Shown here piece by piece: positions 1-11,332 of a stretch of 64,000 nucleotides of DNA. Source of the stretch: Stutzerimonas stutzeri (GTDB lineage: Bacteria; Pseudomonadota; Gammaproteobacteria; Pseudomonadales; Pseudomonadaceae). The position numbers and the translations under genes were made by a program. Where the stretch lies: contig NZ_CP036186.1 in the NCBI RefSeq assembly GCF_015291885.1, positions 1,319,001 to 1,383,000 of the forward strand, read 5' to 3'. Below the pieces are notes generated by a model that saw only the letters and a program-made list of their open reading frames with translations, was not told where the DNA came from and did no database searches. How positions within the stretch are numbered: position 1 is the first letter of the stretch; each line of letters opens with the position of its first letter.

Positions 1-231
1 GACTACAACCGCTACCTGGTGGGCAAGACGTTCGAGTTGTTCAGCACCGGAGAGCTCGGCAAGCCGCTGGAAAATGTTGCCGACTACGCGCTCGATGCCG
101 AGATCGGCCTGCGCTACAAGGTGACCGACTGGGCCTCATTGAACATGAAAGCCCAGAAGGACATCATCAGCGGCGCAGACAATGACCTCGACGAAACCCG
201 CTACAGCATCGGTTTCGGGGTGGGTTGGTAA
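1..231 (+). CDS. C-terminal part of an outer-membrane beta-barrel protein (DUF481-like)
   Basis: The window opens inside this gene; frame 1 is open from base 1 to the TAA at 229-231. The 76 visible residues alternate polar and aromatic positions as amphipathic beta-strands do and end in a terminal aromatic residue (GFGVGW), the usual C-terminal signature of outer-membrane barrels recognised by the BAM complex. The pattern resembles the end of DUF481 (YdiY-like) proteins, but the diagnostic N-terminal part lies outside the window, so the family assignment is tentative. A strong bidirectional terminator follows. Confidence 0.6.
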   Translation, partial: DYNRYLVGKTFELFSTGELGKPLENVADYALDAEIGLRYKVTDWASLNMKAQKDIISGADNDLDETRYSIGFGVGW

Positions 232-254
232 GCAATTCCCGCCTGCGTGCATAT

Positions 255-287
255 AAAGAAAGGCAGCCGATGGCTGCCTTTCTTTTT
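255..287. terminator. bidirectional rho-independent terminator
   Basis: A perfect 14-bp inverted repeat (AAAGAAAGGCAGCC at 255-268 and its complement at 272-285, loop GAT) is flanked by A-rich sequence on the left and a T-run on the right. It sits between two convergent genes, so it can end both transcripts. Confidence 0.9.
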
Positions 288-302
288 GCGCGTGGGATGC
301 GA

Positions 303-1061
303 TCAGAGGCGCAGGCCGCCATCGAGTTCGAGAATGCGCCCGGTGTAGTAGTCATTCTCGAAGATGTACGCCACCGAATGGGCGATCTCGGCCGGCTTGC
401 CCATACGCTTGAGCGGAATGCCTGAAGTCATTTTCTCCAGCGCTTCGGGTTTCATGCTGGCAACCATCTCCGTTTCGATGAACCCCGGGGCCACGCCGGC
501 GACGCGGATGCCGTAACGCGCCAGTTCCTTAGCCCAGACCACCGTGGCGGAGGCCACGCCGGCCTTGGCGGCCGAGTAGTTGGTCTGGCCCATGTTGCCG
601 GCGCGGGAGATCGAGGAGATGTTGATGATCGCGCCCTCGCTCTTCAGCTCGACCATCTTCGCCGCGACCTCGCGGGTGCACAGGAACACGCCGGTCAGGT
701 TGACATCGATCACCGCCTGCCACTGCGCCAGGCTCATCTTGCTGATCTCTCCGTCCTTGACCTTGAGCAGCAGGCCGTCGCGCAGGATGCCGGCGTTGTT
801 CACCAGACCATGCAGGCCGCCGAAGGCCTCGGCGACGCGCGCAACCATGTCGCTCACCTGTTCCTCGTTGGCGACATTGCACAAGTAGGCGCGGGCGTCG
901 CCGCCGGCCGCCTTGCAGGCCGTTACCGCTTCATCCAGCCGCTCCTGGTTCAGGTCCACCAGTGCCAGCCGCGCGCCCTTGCTCGCCAGGTATTCGCCCA
1001 TGGCCCGGCCAAGGCCCTGACCGCCGCCAGTGACGATGATGACTTTGTCTTGAAGCTGCAT
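303..1061 (-). CDS. short-chain dehydrogenase/reductase (FabG-like SDR)
   Basis: NAD(P)-dependent oxidoreductase of the classical SDR family, 252 residues from the chosen start. The Rossmann motif TGGGQGLG is near residue 11, NNAG follows in the first third, and the catalytic Ser (in NISSISR) and YSAAK sit around residues 140-157 with PGFIETEM after them. The length is normal for the family. The substrate cannot be read from the sequence; the equivalent P. aeruginosa gene (PA4389) is annotated only as a dehydrogenase. An upstream in-frame ATG at 1073 would add four residues (MEIG), but MQLQDK is the more typical SDR start. Confidence 0.88.
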   Translation of the reverse strand: MQLQDKVIIVTGGGQGLGRAMGEYLASKGARLALVDLNQERLDEAVTACKAAGGDARAYLCNVANEEQVSDMVARVAEAFGGLHGLVNNAGILRDGLLLKVKDGEISKMSLAQWQAVIDVNLTGVFLCTREVAAKMVELKSEGAIINISSISRAGNMGQTNYSAAKAGVASATVVWAKELARYGIRVAGVAPGFIETEMVASMKPEALEKMTSGIPLKRMGKPAEIAHSVAYIFENDYYTGRILELDGGLRL

Positions 1062-1161
1062 GCCTATCTCCATGTGGTCGTGCTGCTGCGGGAACGACGC
1101 CCGCCGGGGAAACCGTTATGCTGAGCGCCCATCGACCCGGACCCGTCTCGAGGAGCCTCAG

Positions 1162-1869
1162 GTGAGCGCCGAAGCCAGCAAGCATGCCCGACAACTCCTG
1201 CTCAAGGAATACCGCGGCGTGCTCTCCACCCATTCCCTGGCCATGCCCGGTTTTCCGTTCGGCTCGGTAGTCCCTTACTGCCTGGACGCCAACGGCTGGC
1301 CGCTGATCCTGATCAGCCGCATCGCCCAGCACACGCGTAATCTCAAGGCCGATGGGCGCTGCTCGCTGCTGGTCGGCGAACGCGCCGCCGAGGACGTGCA
1401 GGCGGCCGGTCGACTCACGCTGCTTGCCAAAGCCCGCCAGCTCGACGAGCCCGCTGCAATCGAGTCGGCGGCACGACGCTATTACCGCTATTTCCCCGAG
1501 TCGCGCGATTACCACCGCGCGCATGACTTCGACTTCTGGGTGCTGGAGCCGGTGCGCTGGCGCTATATCGGCGGCTTCGGCGCGATTCACTGGTTGGACC
1601 ACGTCGCACTGGCCAATCCGTTCGCGGTCGAAAGTGGGGAAGCGGAGGAGGGCATGGTCGAACATATGAATGATGACCATGCCGCCGCTATGGCTCGTTA
1701 TGTTGAACAAGCCGGGCTGCCGCAGAGTACGCCAGCGCAGATGGCCGGCATCGACAGCGAGGGTTTCCATTTGCGTATCGGTCAGGCGTTGTATTGGCTG
1801 GCTTTCCCACAGCCATGCGCAACGCCTATGGCAGTGCGCCAGGCGCTGGTTGCCATGGCGCGCGGCTGA
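1162..1869 (+). CDS. HugZ-family / pyridoxamine-5'-phosphate-oxidase-like protein with DUF2470
   Basis: 235 residues from a GTG at 1162, chosen because AGGAG lies just upstream at 1151-1155; the reading frame is open further upstream but without a better ribosome site. The N-terminal two thirds look like a split-barrel flavin/haem-binding PNPOx fold (STHSLAMPGFPFGSVVPY), and the C-terminal third contains MVEHMNDDHAAAMARY, the DUF2470 signature of HugZ-type proteins. HugZ relatives bind or degrade haem in other bacteria; that role is inferred here. The gene is divergent from the SDR gene with about 100 bp between them. Confidence 0.8.
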   Translation: MSAEASKHARQLLLKEYRGVLSTHSLAMPGFPFGSVVPYCLDANGWPLILISRIAQHTRNLKADGRCSLLVGERAAEDVQAAGRLTLLAKARQLDEPAAIESAARRYYRYFPESRDYHRAHDFDFWVLEPVRWRYIGGFGAIHWLDHVALANPFAVESGEAEEGMVEHMNDDHAAAMARYVEQAGLPQSTPAQMAGIDSEGFHLRIGQALYWLAFPQPCATPMAVRQALVAMARG

Positions 1870-1995
1870 TTCAGCTTCGCTTCAGCCGCGTTGCGCATAA
1901 TTCGGTTACAGGCTGTTTTCCATCCGGGTTGAATTACAACTGTTACGCCGCCATCTACAGAGGACTGGAAGCTGATCTTCCGTCAAGGACCATCG

Positions 1996-2454
1996 ATGCG
2001 AATCTTCTTTGTGCTATTCCTGTTGTTCCCGCTGGCCGAGCTTTATGTGCTGATCAAGGTCGGTGGCTCCATCGGCGCATTGGCGACCATCATGCTGCTG
2101 GTACTAAGTGGCATCGCCGGCATACTGCTGCTGCGGCTAGCCGGTTTCGCTACCGCCTGGCGCGCACGCGAGCGTCTGGCCCGCGGTGAGCTGCCCGAAC
2201 GTGAAATGCTGCAGGGGCTGATGATGGCCATCGGTGGCGGCTTGCTGTTCCTTCCCGGCTTCATCAGCGATGTGCTGGCGCTGATCGTGCTCTTCCCGCC
2301 GACGCGCAACTTCCTGTTCCGCCAGATCAATCGCCGGATCGAAGCGCAGGTGCGCCGCCAGCGGGCATTCGCAGATGATCTGCAGGCTCGCTCCAACCCG
2401 CAGCGACCGAACGTTATAGAGGGCGAGTGGGAGCGTAATGACCGCGACCGCTAA
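1996..2454 (+). CDS. fxsA: FxsA family membrane protein
   Basis: 152 residues. The first 30 residues form a hydrophobic segment, followed by a second (ATIMLLVLSGIAGILLL) and a third around GGGLLFLPGFISDVLALIVLF, with a positively charged tail (RQINRRIEAQVRRQR). This is the layout of FxsA, a small inner-membrane protein first known in E. coli because overproduction relieves F-plasmid exclusion of phage T7. The position directly upstream of groES-groEL is conserved in pseudomonads (PA4387). The native role is unknown. Confidence 0.88.
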   Translation: MRIFFVLFLLFPLAELYVLIKVGGSIGALATIMLLVLSGIAGILLLRLAGFATAWRARERLARGELPEREMLQGLMMAIGGGLLFLPGFISDVLALIVLFPPTRNFLFRQINRRIEAQVRRQRAFADDLQARSNPQRPNVIEGEWERNDRDR

Positions 2455-2471
2455 GCCGCCAACCGAGATTT

Positions 2472-2498
2472 CGGCATGCCATCCGGCATGCCGTTTTT
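2472..2498 (+). terminator. rho-independent terminator after fxsA
   Basis: CGGCATGCC (2472-2480), loop ATCC, GGCATGCCG (2485-2493), then five T. It separates fxsA from the groESL promoter. Confidence 0.85.
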
Positions 2499-2530
2499 CG
2501 TTTTCAGCCATGAAAATTTCATGCGCGCCC

Positions 2531-2558
2531 CTTGAAATGCTCTTGAACGCCCGCATGT
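2531..2558 (+). promoter_or_regulatory. sigma-32 (RpoH) heat-shock promoter of groESL
   Basis: CTTGAAA at 2531-2537 matches the -35 consensus fully. CCGCATGT at 2551-2558 matches the -10 consensus CCCCATNT with one change. The 13-bp spacer is within the accepted range. Transcription would start near 2565, giving a leader of about 135 nt before groES. No CIRCE element is visible, consistent with RpoH rather than HrcA control. Confidence 0.82.
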
Positions 2559-2701
2559 AGCGGACACCGCAAGGTCGCTGTCGTACTCGACAGTCCGTTT
2601 TCTGCGGCTCGCGTTGCGGGCCGCAACCGGCACCGCCGGATTTGCCAACCCGCCGATGAAAGGTCATCGGCATGGAACCACTCTACTAGGAGAGATCGAC
2701 A

Positions 2702-2995
2702 ATGAAGCTTCGTCCTCTGCATGACCGCGTCGTGATTCGTCGCAGCGAAGAAGAAACCAAGACCGCAGGCGGCATCGTTCTGCCGGGTTCCGCTGCCGAG
2801 AAGCCCAACCGTGGCGAAATCGTCGCTGTAGGTACTGGTCGCGTTCTGGACAACGGCGAAGTACGCGCCCTGGCCGTTAAGGTCGGTGACAAAGTCGTAT
2901 TCGGCCCTTACTCCGGCAGCAATACCGTCAAGGTTGACGGTGAAGACCTGCTGGTGATGAGCGAGAACGAAATTCTCGCTGTCGTCGAAGCCTGA
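2702..2995 (+). CDS. groES: co-chaperonin GroES
   Basis: 97 residues, the full length of GroES. It begins [14 protein letters not shown] and contains the mobile loop ([14 protein letters not shown], about residues 17-32) that contacts GroEL. The heptameric cap closes the GroEL folding chamber in the cytoplasm. A good ribosome site (AGGAGA, 2689-2694) precedes the ATG. It is the first gene of the operon behind the sigma-32 promoter; groEL follows after 58 bp. Confidence 0.99.
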   Translation: MKLRPLHDRVVIRRSEEETKTAGGIVLPGSAAEKPNRGEIVAVGTGRVLDNGEVRALAVKVGDKVVFGPYSGSNTVKVDGEDLLVMSENEILAVVEA

Positions 2996-3041
2996 TCTGC
3001 GTTCGCTCAAGAGCGAACCGCGTTCCATCAACAGAATTTGA

Positions 3042-4703
<1,662 letters not shown>

Positions 4704-4732
4704 GCCTACCGGCCCCCTAGCTGCAAAAAAAG

Positions 4733-4757
4733 ACCCCGCCTTGTGCGGGGTTTTTTT
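4733..4757 (+). terminator. rho-independent terminator of groESL
   Basis: ACCCCGC (4733-4739), loop CTTGT, GCGGGGT (4745-4751), in a tract of seven T; the left arm is preceded by seven A, so it may also work on the other strand. Confidence 0.92.
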
Positions 4758-4881
4758 GCTTTGCCGATAGGGCTACCAGCTTAGCTGCGGGTGATAGCGC
4801 CGCCGTTCGTCGAAAAGCCCACAGGAAATAATTTACTAGGCTACGGTCAGTTAACTACTCGCTTAATCAAGGGCTTACGCC

Positions 4882-5109
4882 ATGAAGCTGGAAATTGCTC
4901 GAGGATTGTTTCTGGTAGGTGCACTCGGAGTAACCACGTTGTGCGTGGCGGCCTGGAATGAGCCTAACGCTAGGCTGGTGCAGGGCGGTGAAATCCGTGC
5001 GCTATGCGCGCTGCCGCCGAATGCCAGGAACAGGTATGAAGTGGTGCGCCCCGATCAGGACCTGCTGCTCTTCCTTTACGGCCTGTCCCAAGGTGTAGCT
5101 GCACGCTGA
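4882..5109 (+). CDS. small uncharacterised membrane-anchored or secreted protein
   Basis: 75 residues. A basic start (MKLEIARG) is followed by a hydrophobic stretch (LFLVGALGVTTLCVAAW), so it has an N-terminal signal peptide or anchor. The rest is polar with two cysteines in total and a hydrophobic patch (LLLFLYGL) near the end. I recognise no family. It lies alone between the groESL terminator and the convergent mexW gene. The ribosome site is weak, so expression is not certain. Confidence 0.6.
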   Translation: MKLEIARGLFLVGALGVTTLCVAAWNEPNARLVQGGEIRALCALPPNARNRYEVVRPDQDLLLFLYGLSQGVAAR

Positions 5110-5128
5110 GCCGGGAGCTGCCCGGCTC
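5108..5128. terminator. hairpin between the small protein gene and mexW
   Basis: GAGCCGGG (5108-5115), loop AGCTG, CCCGGCTC (5121-5128): an 8-bp perfect stem between convergent genes. There is no T-run on either side, so termination is uncertain. Confidence 0.4.
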
Positions 5129-5137
5129 GAGCAGCTG

Positions 5138-8100
5138 TCAGCTTGCGCTTGCCGGGACCGCGTCGGTAACCGGCCGGTCCGGCTGGGCCAGGACGTCGTA
5201 GACTGCCGGCAGCACGAACAGGGTGAATAAGGTCCCCACCGACATCCCGGTCGCGATCACCAGGCCAATGTCGAAGCGGCTGACTGCGCCGGCACCGCTG
5301 GCAATGATCAGCGGCACCATGCCGAACACCGTGGCAGCAGTTGTCATCAGTACCGGCCGCAGGCGAATCGCCGCGGCTTCTTCCACCGCTTCCCGTCGAC
5401 TCAGGCCCTGTTCGCGGCGCAGCTGATTGGCGAACTCGACGATCATGATGCCGTGCTTGCTGATCAAGCCGATCAGCGTCACCAGGCCCACCTGGGTATA
5501 GATGTTCATGCTCGACAGGCCAAGGAACAGCGGCACCAGCGCGCCGCAGACCGACAGCGGCACGGTGACCAGGATCACCAGAGGATCGCGGAAGCTCTCG
5601 AACTGCGCGGCCAGGACCAGGAAGATCACCGCCAATGCCAAGGCGAAGGTCAGATACAGCGCGTTACCTTCCTGGATGAACTGCCGCGAAGCGCCGGCGT
5701 AGTCGAAGCTGAAACCGTCGGGTGCCTCTTCGCGGGCTATGGTCTGCATGGTCTCGATGGCTTCGCCCATGCTGACGATCGGGAAGCCCTGAATCGTCGC
5801 GGCGTTGAGCTGCTGAAACTGTTTGAGCTGGGTGGGGCGCGCGCGGTCGCGTACCTTGATCAGTGTCGACAGCGGCAGCATCTCGCCTTGTCCGTTGCGT
5901 ACGTAATAGTTGCTCAGCCAGTCAGGGTTGTCGCGGTAGGCGCGCTCGACCTGGGCGATGACCTTGTAGCTGCGGCCTTCGATGGTGAAGCGGTTGATCT
6001 CGCCCTCGCCGAGCAGGGTGCTCAGGGTAAGGCCGAGATCTTCCATGGACACACCCATCTGCGCGGCCTTTTCGCGGTCGATCTCGACCACGATTTCCGG
6101 CTTGTCGAAGGCCAGGTCCACGTCGAGGAAGGCGAACTTGCCTGATTCCTCGGCGCGCTTGCGGATGCGCTCGGTCACCTGCAGCAGCGTCTCGTAGTCG
6201 TTGGCGGTGTTGATGACGAACTGGAACGGCAGACCTTCACCGGTGCCCGGCAGGGAGGGCAGGTTGAAGCCGAAGATCTGCAGGCCAGGCAGGCGATCGA
6301 GCTTGGCCTGGACCTCCGGAAGGATCTCCATCTGCGAGCGGTCGCGTTCGTCCCAGGGTTTGAGCAGGAAGCCGCCGATGCCACTCTGTACGCCATCGAA
6401 GCCGTTGATCTGGAACCAGGAGTAGTACTCCGGGAAACTCTGGAAGATTTCCAGAAACTGATCGGTGTAGGCGTTTAGGTAGTCTAGGTTGGCGGTTTTC
6501 GGTGCGCTGGCCATCATGAAGACGATGCCTTGGTCCTCTTCTGGCGCCAGCTCGCTCTCGGTGAACATCAGCAGGGCGGGAATCAGCGCCAGCACGAGCA
6601 CGGCGAACACCAGCACCACCGGCCGGGTATTCAGCGTGCCGTGCAATGACCGTTGATAGCGCTGCTTGAGCCGCTCGAACAGCTCGTCCAGGCGATGGGC
6701 GAAGCCACTCGAATTTTCTTCGTGACGCAAGAGTTTCGAGCACATCATTGGCGATAGCGTCAGCGCCACCACGCCTGAGATCAGTACCGCCCCGGCCAGG
6801 GTCAGGGCGAACTCCTGAAACAGTGCCCCGGTCAGCCCTTGCAGGAATCCGATGGGCGCATAGACAGCTGCGAGCGTGATGGTCATCGTTACCACCGGCA
6901 TGGCGATTTCCCGTGCGCCGTCGATGGCCGCCTGGAACGGTGACTTGCCTTGCTCGATATGCCGGTGGATGTTTTCCACCACGACGATGGCGTCGTCCAC
7001 CACCAGGCCGATCGCCAGCACCATGGCCAGTAGCGTCAGCAGATTGATCGAGTAGCCCATCGCCTGCATGAAGAACAGCACGCCAATCATCGACAGCGGA
7101 ATGGTCACCACCGGGATCAGCACGGTGCGTAACGAGCCGAGGAAGAGGAACACCACGATGATGACGATCACGGCCGCCTCGGCCAGTGTTTTCACCACCT
7201 CGTCGATGGAGGCCTGGATGAACTCGGTGGCGTCGTAGGCGATGCTCGCCTTGAGCCCCGGCGGCAGCTGAGCTTCGATCTGCGGCATGATCGCCCGTAC
7301 TTCGCGGATCACGTCCAGCGGGTTTGCACTAGGCGTGCCCTTGATGCCGATGTAGACCGAGGGAATACCGTCGAACGAGCTGATCGAGTTGTAGCTTTCA
7401 GCGCCCATCTCCACCCGAGCGACATCGCCCAGCAGCACGCGACTGTCGCCCTGCGTGCGCAGCGGGATGGCGGCGAATGCCTCTGGCGTCTTCAGTTCGG
7501 TGTCAGCGTTGATGCTGGTGACCACGTACTGGCCCTTCACTTCGCCCGCGGCGGAGAGAAAGTTGTATTTGCGCACCGCTTCGTTCACGTCACTGGCGGA
7601 AACCCCGTACGCAGCCAGCTTCACCGGGTCCAGCCAGAGGCGCATGGCGAACACCTGATTGCCGAGGATTTCCGCTTCGGCCATTCCCGGGAGCGTCGCC
7701 AGCTTGGGCTGGATTACCCGTGACAGGTAGTCGGTGATCTGCGGATTGTTCAACTGGTCGCTGTAGAAACTGATGTACATCAGCGCGGTGGAGTCGGCGG
7801 CCTGCTTGTTCAGCACCGGGTCTTCGGCATCCTGCGGCAGCTGGTTCTTCACCGAATTGGCCTGGCTGAGCAACTCGGTGTAGAGGCGGTCGGTGTCGGC
7901 CCCGATGCGCGCGTAAACGGATATCACCGAGGCGTTCTGCTGGCTCACCGAGGTCATGTAGTCCATGCCTTCGGCACTCGCCAGACTCTGTTGCAGCGGT
8001 TGGGTGATGTAGCCCTGGATGGTTTCGGCGTTGGCGCCTGGATATGCCGTAGTCACCGTGATCAGCGCGCTTTCCATCTGCGGGTACTGGCGAATGGCGA

Positions 8101-8194
8101 GGCTGTAAAAGGCTTGTATGCCGAGCAGCACGATCAGCAGGCTGATGACGCTGGCTAGCACTGGCCGGCGGATGAAGGGATCGGTGAACGCCAT
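5138..8194 (-). CDS. mexW: RND multidrug efflux permease, MexW-like
   Basis: 1018 residues, a complete HAE1-type RND proton antiporter of the inner membrane. It has the twelve-helix RND layout: TM1 starts RRPVLASVISLLIVLLG, large periplasmic loops follow TM1 and TM7, and the proton-relay Asp pair is in VVDDAIVVVEN in TM4. Length, the start MAFTDPFIRRP and the position near groESL and the imelysin genes match P. aeruginosa MexW (PA4375); MexK is a close relative and harder to exclude. The adaptor gene mexV lies 68 bp upstream on the same strand. No outer-membrane channel gene is present, so a channel encoded elsewhere (OprM in P. aeruginosa) is inferred. Confidence 0.9.
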   Translation of the reverse strand: MAFTDPFIRRPVLASVISLLIVLLGIQAFYSLAIRQYPQMESALITVTTAYPGANAETIQGYITQPLQQSLASAEGMDYMTSVSQQNASVISVYARIGADTDRLYTELLSQANSVKNQLPQDAEDPVLNKQAADSTALMYISFYSDQLNNPQITDYLSRVIQPKLATLPGMAEAEILGNQVFAMRLWLDPVKLAAYGVSASDVNEAVRKYNFLSAAGEVKGQYVVTSINADTELKTPEAFAAIPLRTQGDSRVLLGDVARVEMGAESYNSISSFDGIPSVYIGIKGTPSANPLDVIREVRAIMPQIEAQLPPGLKASIAYDATEFIQASIDEVVKTLAEAAVIVIIVVFLFLGSLRTVLIPVVTIPLSMIGVLFFMQAMGYSINLLTLLAMVLAIGLVVDDAIVVVENIHRHIEQGKSPFQAAIDGAREIAMPVVTMTITLAAVYAPIGFLQGLTGALFQEFALTLAGAVLISGVVALTLSPMMCSKLLRHEENSSGFAHRLDELFERLKQRYQRSLHGTLNTRPVVLVFAVLVLALIPALLMFTESELAPEEDQGIVFMMASAPKTANLDYLNAYTDQFLEIFQSFPEYYSWFQINGFDGVQSGIGGFLLKPWDERDRSQMEILPEVQAKLDRLPGLQIFGFNLPSLPGTGEGLPFQFVINTANDYETLLQVTERIRKRAEESGKFAFLDVDLAFDKPEIVVEIDREKAAQMGVSMEDLGLTLSTLLGEGEINRFTIEGRSYKVIAQVERAYRDNPDWLSNYYVRNGQGEMLPLSTLIKVRDRARPTQLKQFQQLNAATIQGFPIVSMGEAIETMQTIAREEAPDGFSFDYAGASRQFIQEGNALYLTFALALAVIFLVLAAQFESFRDPLVILVTVPLSVCGALVPLFLGLSSMNIYTQVGLVTLIGLISKHGIMIVEFANQLRREQGLSRREAVEEAAAIRLRPVLMTTAATVFGMVPLIIASGAGAVSRFDIGLVIATGMSVGTLFTLFVLPAVYDVLAQPDRPVTDAVPASAS

Positions 8195-8262
8195 GGGAAG
8201 TCCCTGGAACCTTGTCGAAGTCTGCGGTGCGTCGGGCCTGCTGTGTGGGTAGCAGGCTCTTC

Positions 8263-9399
8263 TTAATCAGTCGCCGGCTGTTGAGCGCTTTTCAGCTGGA
8301 GCGTACGGCTGTCGGCGATGGCGACATGGGTGCCGCTGTCCAGCTTGAGCTGGCCGGCGGTAATCACCTGTTCGCCGCCCTCGAGACCTTCGAGTACAAC
8401 CGTCAGGCCATCGCGGCGCTCGCCAGTGTTGACGAAGCGGCGCTCGACCACCAGGTAGGGCTCGTCGCTAGTGACGCCTTCGGGCGGTGTGCCTTCGGTC
8501 ACCAGCAGTACCGAATTGCCATACAGCGTGTAGGTGATGGCGGTTTCCGGCACCACCACCTGCGCGGTTTTGGTCGGCAGCAACACCTGCAGGTCAGCAA
8601 ACATGCCAGGCAGTAAACGCCCGTCTGAGTTGGCCAGCTCCGCGCGTACCTGCACGTTGCGAGTGGTGGTTTCCACCTTCGGATTCAAAGCAGTGATCAC
8701 ACCTTCGAAGCGCTCGCCTGGGTACGCAGCAACTCGCAGCTGCACGCGCTGGCCGAGCTTTAGCAGTGGGACATGCTGTTCTGCCAGGTAGAAGTCGACG
8801 AACAGGGTGGAAAGGTCCTGCAGCGTGGCGATCGGTGTGCCGGCGGCGATGTAGTCGCCCACATCGACCTGACGGATGCCGATGGTGCCGGAGAAGGGCG
8901 CCAGCACGCGCTTTTTAGCCAGGCTGGCTCGCAGTTGAGCGACACTGGCCGCGGCCTTTTGCGATTCGGCGTTGAGCCGGTCGTACTCGCTGCGAGAAAT
9001 GGCTTGGCGATCGAGCAGGCTCCGTGCGCGCTGGAACTCCAGCCGGGACAGGTTGAGATCGGCTTCGGCGCTGGCCAGGCTGGCCTGCTCCATCTCGCTG
9101 TCCAGCAATACGATGGCCTGGCCCTTGCTGACCTTTTCGCCCGACTGGAACTGCACGTCGGTGATCGTCCCGGCGATCTCGACACTGAGGTCGATACCTT
9201 GCGACGCCTTGAGCGTGCCGATTGCCGGCAGGCGGCTTTGCCAGTCCAAGCGTCGGGCGACCTCCGTTTCGACGTCGATCGCAGGCTTGGGTGCCTGGAA
9301 CTGCTGAATCTGCTGGTAGATCGAGTTGAATTTGAGCGCGGCAAGAATCGCAACGACGACGACCACCGCGCCCAGCATGAACAGCATGCGGCGCAACAT
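8263..9399 (-). CDS. mexV: RND efflux periplasmic adaptor (membrane fusion protein), MexV-like
   Basis: 378 residues. It starts with a hydrophobic anchor (MLFMLGAVVVVVAILAAL). A lipoyl/barrel-sandwich half follows (IAGTITDVQFQSGEKVSKGQ), then a helical hairpin, the second half (VLAPFSGTIGIRQVDVGDYI), a beta-barrel and a membrane-proximal domain. It links the MexW pump to an outer-membrane channel. Length and neighbours fit MexV (PA4374). No local regulator gene is next to the pair. Confidence 0.88.
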   Translation of the reverse strand: MLRRMLFMLGAVVVVVAILAALKFNSIYQQIQQFQAPKPAIDVETEVARRLDWQSRLPAIGTLKASQGIDLSVEIAGTITDVQFQSGEKVSKGQAIVLLDSEMEQASLASAEADLNLSRLEFQRARSLLDRQAISRSEYDRLNAESQKAAASVAQLRASLAKKRVLAPFSGTIGIRQVDVGDYIAAGTPIATLQDLSTLFVDFYLAEQHVPLLKLGQRVQLRVAAYPGERFEGVITALNPKVETTTRNVQVRAELANSDGRLLPGMFADLQVLLPTKTAQVVVPETAITYTLYGNSVLLVTEGTPPEGVTSDEPYLVVERRFVNTGERRDGLTVVLEGLEGGEQVITAGQLKLDSGTHVAIADSRTLQLKSAQQPATD

Positions 9400-9585
9400 T
9401 TTCCGATTTCCTTGGAGATGTGAGCCGGCTGTCTACTGCCATGATCGAGGCAGCCGTTCGAACGGTCCGGTCATTGCCGGAGTCGGCAACCTGCTGGCGC
9501 CTGGCGAGCAGCCGGAGAGCGAGGAACTTAGCCCCGAATCGGCGGCAAGTAAAGAGGCAGAGAGGGGAGAAAACGCTGAAGCACA

Positions 9586-9615
9586 GGGGCGGGCGGCAGT
9601 TTGCCGGCCCGCCCC
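9586..9615 (-). terminator. GC-rich hairpin downstream of the chemoreceptor gene
   Basis: GGGGCGGGC-GGCA pairs with TGCC-GGCCCGCCCC with one bulged base and loop GTT. It lies just after the stop codon of the upstream gene on the minus strand. No clean T-run follows, so it is a likely but weak terminator. Confidence 0.55.
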
Positions 9616-9623
9616 GCTGACCG

Positions 9624-11246
9624 TCAGCCGGCCAAACGCTGCGTGACTTCGCTGAGCTGTGCCGAGAGGTCGTGAAGATTCTGGCTGGCGGTCTCGGTTC
9701 GCTCGACGTTCTGCTGGTTGGCGGTGGCAATCGACGTGATCTCGGTGATATTGCGCGAGATGTCTTCGGCGACCGCGGTCTGCTCTTCGGCGGCCGTGGC
9801 GATCTGGCGGTTCATATCGCGGATCGCCTCGACCGCTTCGGTGATGCGTTGCAGCATCTGACCGGCCTCTGTCACCTGGCCGACGCCTTGCTCGCTGCGC
9901 GTCTGGCCGTTCTCGATCGCACGTACGGCATTGCTCGCGCCGGTCTGCACGGTGTCGATGATTTGGTGAATCTCGGCTGTGGACTCTGCGGTGCGTTGCG
10001 CCAGCGTGCGCACTTCATCCGCCACCACGGCGAAGCCACGGCCGGCGTCGCCAGCGCGTGCAGCTTCGATGGCCGCGTTGAGCGCCAGCAGATTGGTCTG
10101 GTCGGCGATCCCGCGGATCACTTCCAGAACCTTGCCGATACGCCCGCTGTCGCCCTCAAGGCGGCGAATGACGGCTGCCGTGTTGGCGATTTCACCGCTC
10201 ATGTCAGTGATGGTGGCGATGGTCGCCCGCATGACGGCCTCGCCCTGTTGTGCTGAGTGGTCGGCAGCATCGGCGGCCTGTGCCGCTTCGGCGGCATGGC
10301 GGGAGACCTCCTGGGCGGTCGCTGACATCTCGTGCATGGCGGTGGCGACCTGATCGGTACGCGAGAACTGCTCACGGGTACCTTCGGCCATCAGCCTGGC
10401 AATGGCATTTAGTTCGCCGCTGGCGCTATCCAGATTGGACGTGCTCTGCTGCAGACGGGTGAAAGTGTCGGCGAGGAAATCTCGCAGCACGTTGGCGGCG
10501 ACGGCCAAGCGGCCCAGCTCGTCCGCGCGATTGGCATCCACACGGTCGGCAAACTTGCCTTGGCTGAGGCGCGCAATGTGCTCGATCAGGCTGCGGATCG
10601 GCTCAATGATCTGCCGGTTGACCAGCCATAGGCTCAGCAATGCGACCAGCACCGCGGCCAGAATCATGATGATCGGGCCCAGCATCGCGGTGGTTTCGGC
10701 GTCGGTACGAATGGTCTCCGAGCGCTGCTCGGCGGCGTCATGCAGCTGTTTGACCAGCTCGCTGAGTTGCGCGCTGGTCGCCCGGTCTATCCCGGCTACG
10801 GCGGCATCTCCGGCCAGTGGGTCGGCGCCGGAGGCGATGTAGTCGTCCAGGCCCTTGCGGTAGGCAACCCCAAGGGTGCGGTGCTCGTTACGCAGACGTT
10901 CGATTTGAGCCGCCAGCGTGGGATCGTCCGCGCTCAGCACGAGCAGGTCGCCGAGGATCTTCTGTACCTTGGCTTCCTGAGCTTCGAACTGGCCCCAGAA
11001 ACGGGCGCGAGTATCGAGTTGCTTGCCGCGCAGCAGTACGTTCTTCCATTCCTGAACCTGCACCTTGAACTCGAGGTTGGCCTCGTCGATCAGTTGCAGT
11101 TCGGCCAGTGGGCCATCGAGCAGCTTCTGGAAGTGATCAATGTTGCCGCTGAGCATGCGAATGCAGGCGAGGGCGATGAGCAGTGTAAGCAGCAGGCTGC
11201 CACCGATCAGCGCGAGAATCTGGGCGCGCAGGGATTTCTGGAGCAT
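9624..11246 (-). CDS. methyl-accepting chemotaxis protein
   Basis: 540 residues from ATG at 11246; the frame is open further upstream but that part does not look like a protein N-terminus. TM1 ([18 protein letters not shown]) is followed by a roughly 160-residue helical periplasmic sensor of four-helix-bundle type. TM2 ([21 protein letters not shown]), a HAMP segment and a long cytoplasmic signalling domain follow. The CheA/CheW-contact hairpin tip [18 protein letters not shown] is intact. It transmits ligand binding to the flagellar (or similar) chemotaxis pathway. The ligand is unknown; no CheB/CheR-docking pentapeptide is seen at the C-terminus. Confidence 0.93.
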   Translation of the reverse strand: MLQKSLRAQILALIGGSLLLTLLIALACIRMLSGNIDHFQKLLDGPLAELQLIDEANLEFKVQVQEWKNVLLRGKQLDTRARFWGQFEAQEAKVQKILGDLLVLSADDPTLAAQIERLRNEHRTLGVAYRKGLDDYIASGADPLAGDAAVAGIDRATSAQLSELVKQLHDAAEQRSETIRTDAETTAMLGPIIMILAAVLVALLSLWLVNRQIIEPIRSLIEHIARLSQGKFADRVDANRADELGRLAVAANVLRDFLADTFTRLQQSTSNLDSASGELNAIARLMAEGTREQFSRTDQVATAMHEMSATAQEVSRHAAEAAQAADAADHSAQQGEAVMRATIATITDMSGEIANTAAVIRRLEGDSGRIGKVLEVIRGIADQTNLLALNAAIEAARAGDAGRGFAVVADEVRTLAQRTAESTAEIHQIIDTVQTGASNAVRAIENGQTRSEQGVGQVTEAGQMLQRITEAVEAIRDMNRQIATAAEEQTAVAEDISRNITEITSIATANQQNVERTETASQNLHDLSAQLSEVTQRLAG

Positions 11247-11332
11247 GGCGAGGTCTCGTCGTGTGAGAAAAACGTCAATGAGCATCCCTGCCGTTGCTTT
11301 GGATGCATCGGCGGCGTGACGGTTTTCTTTAG

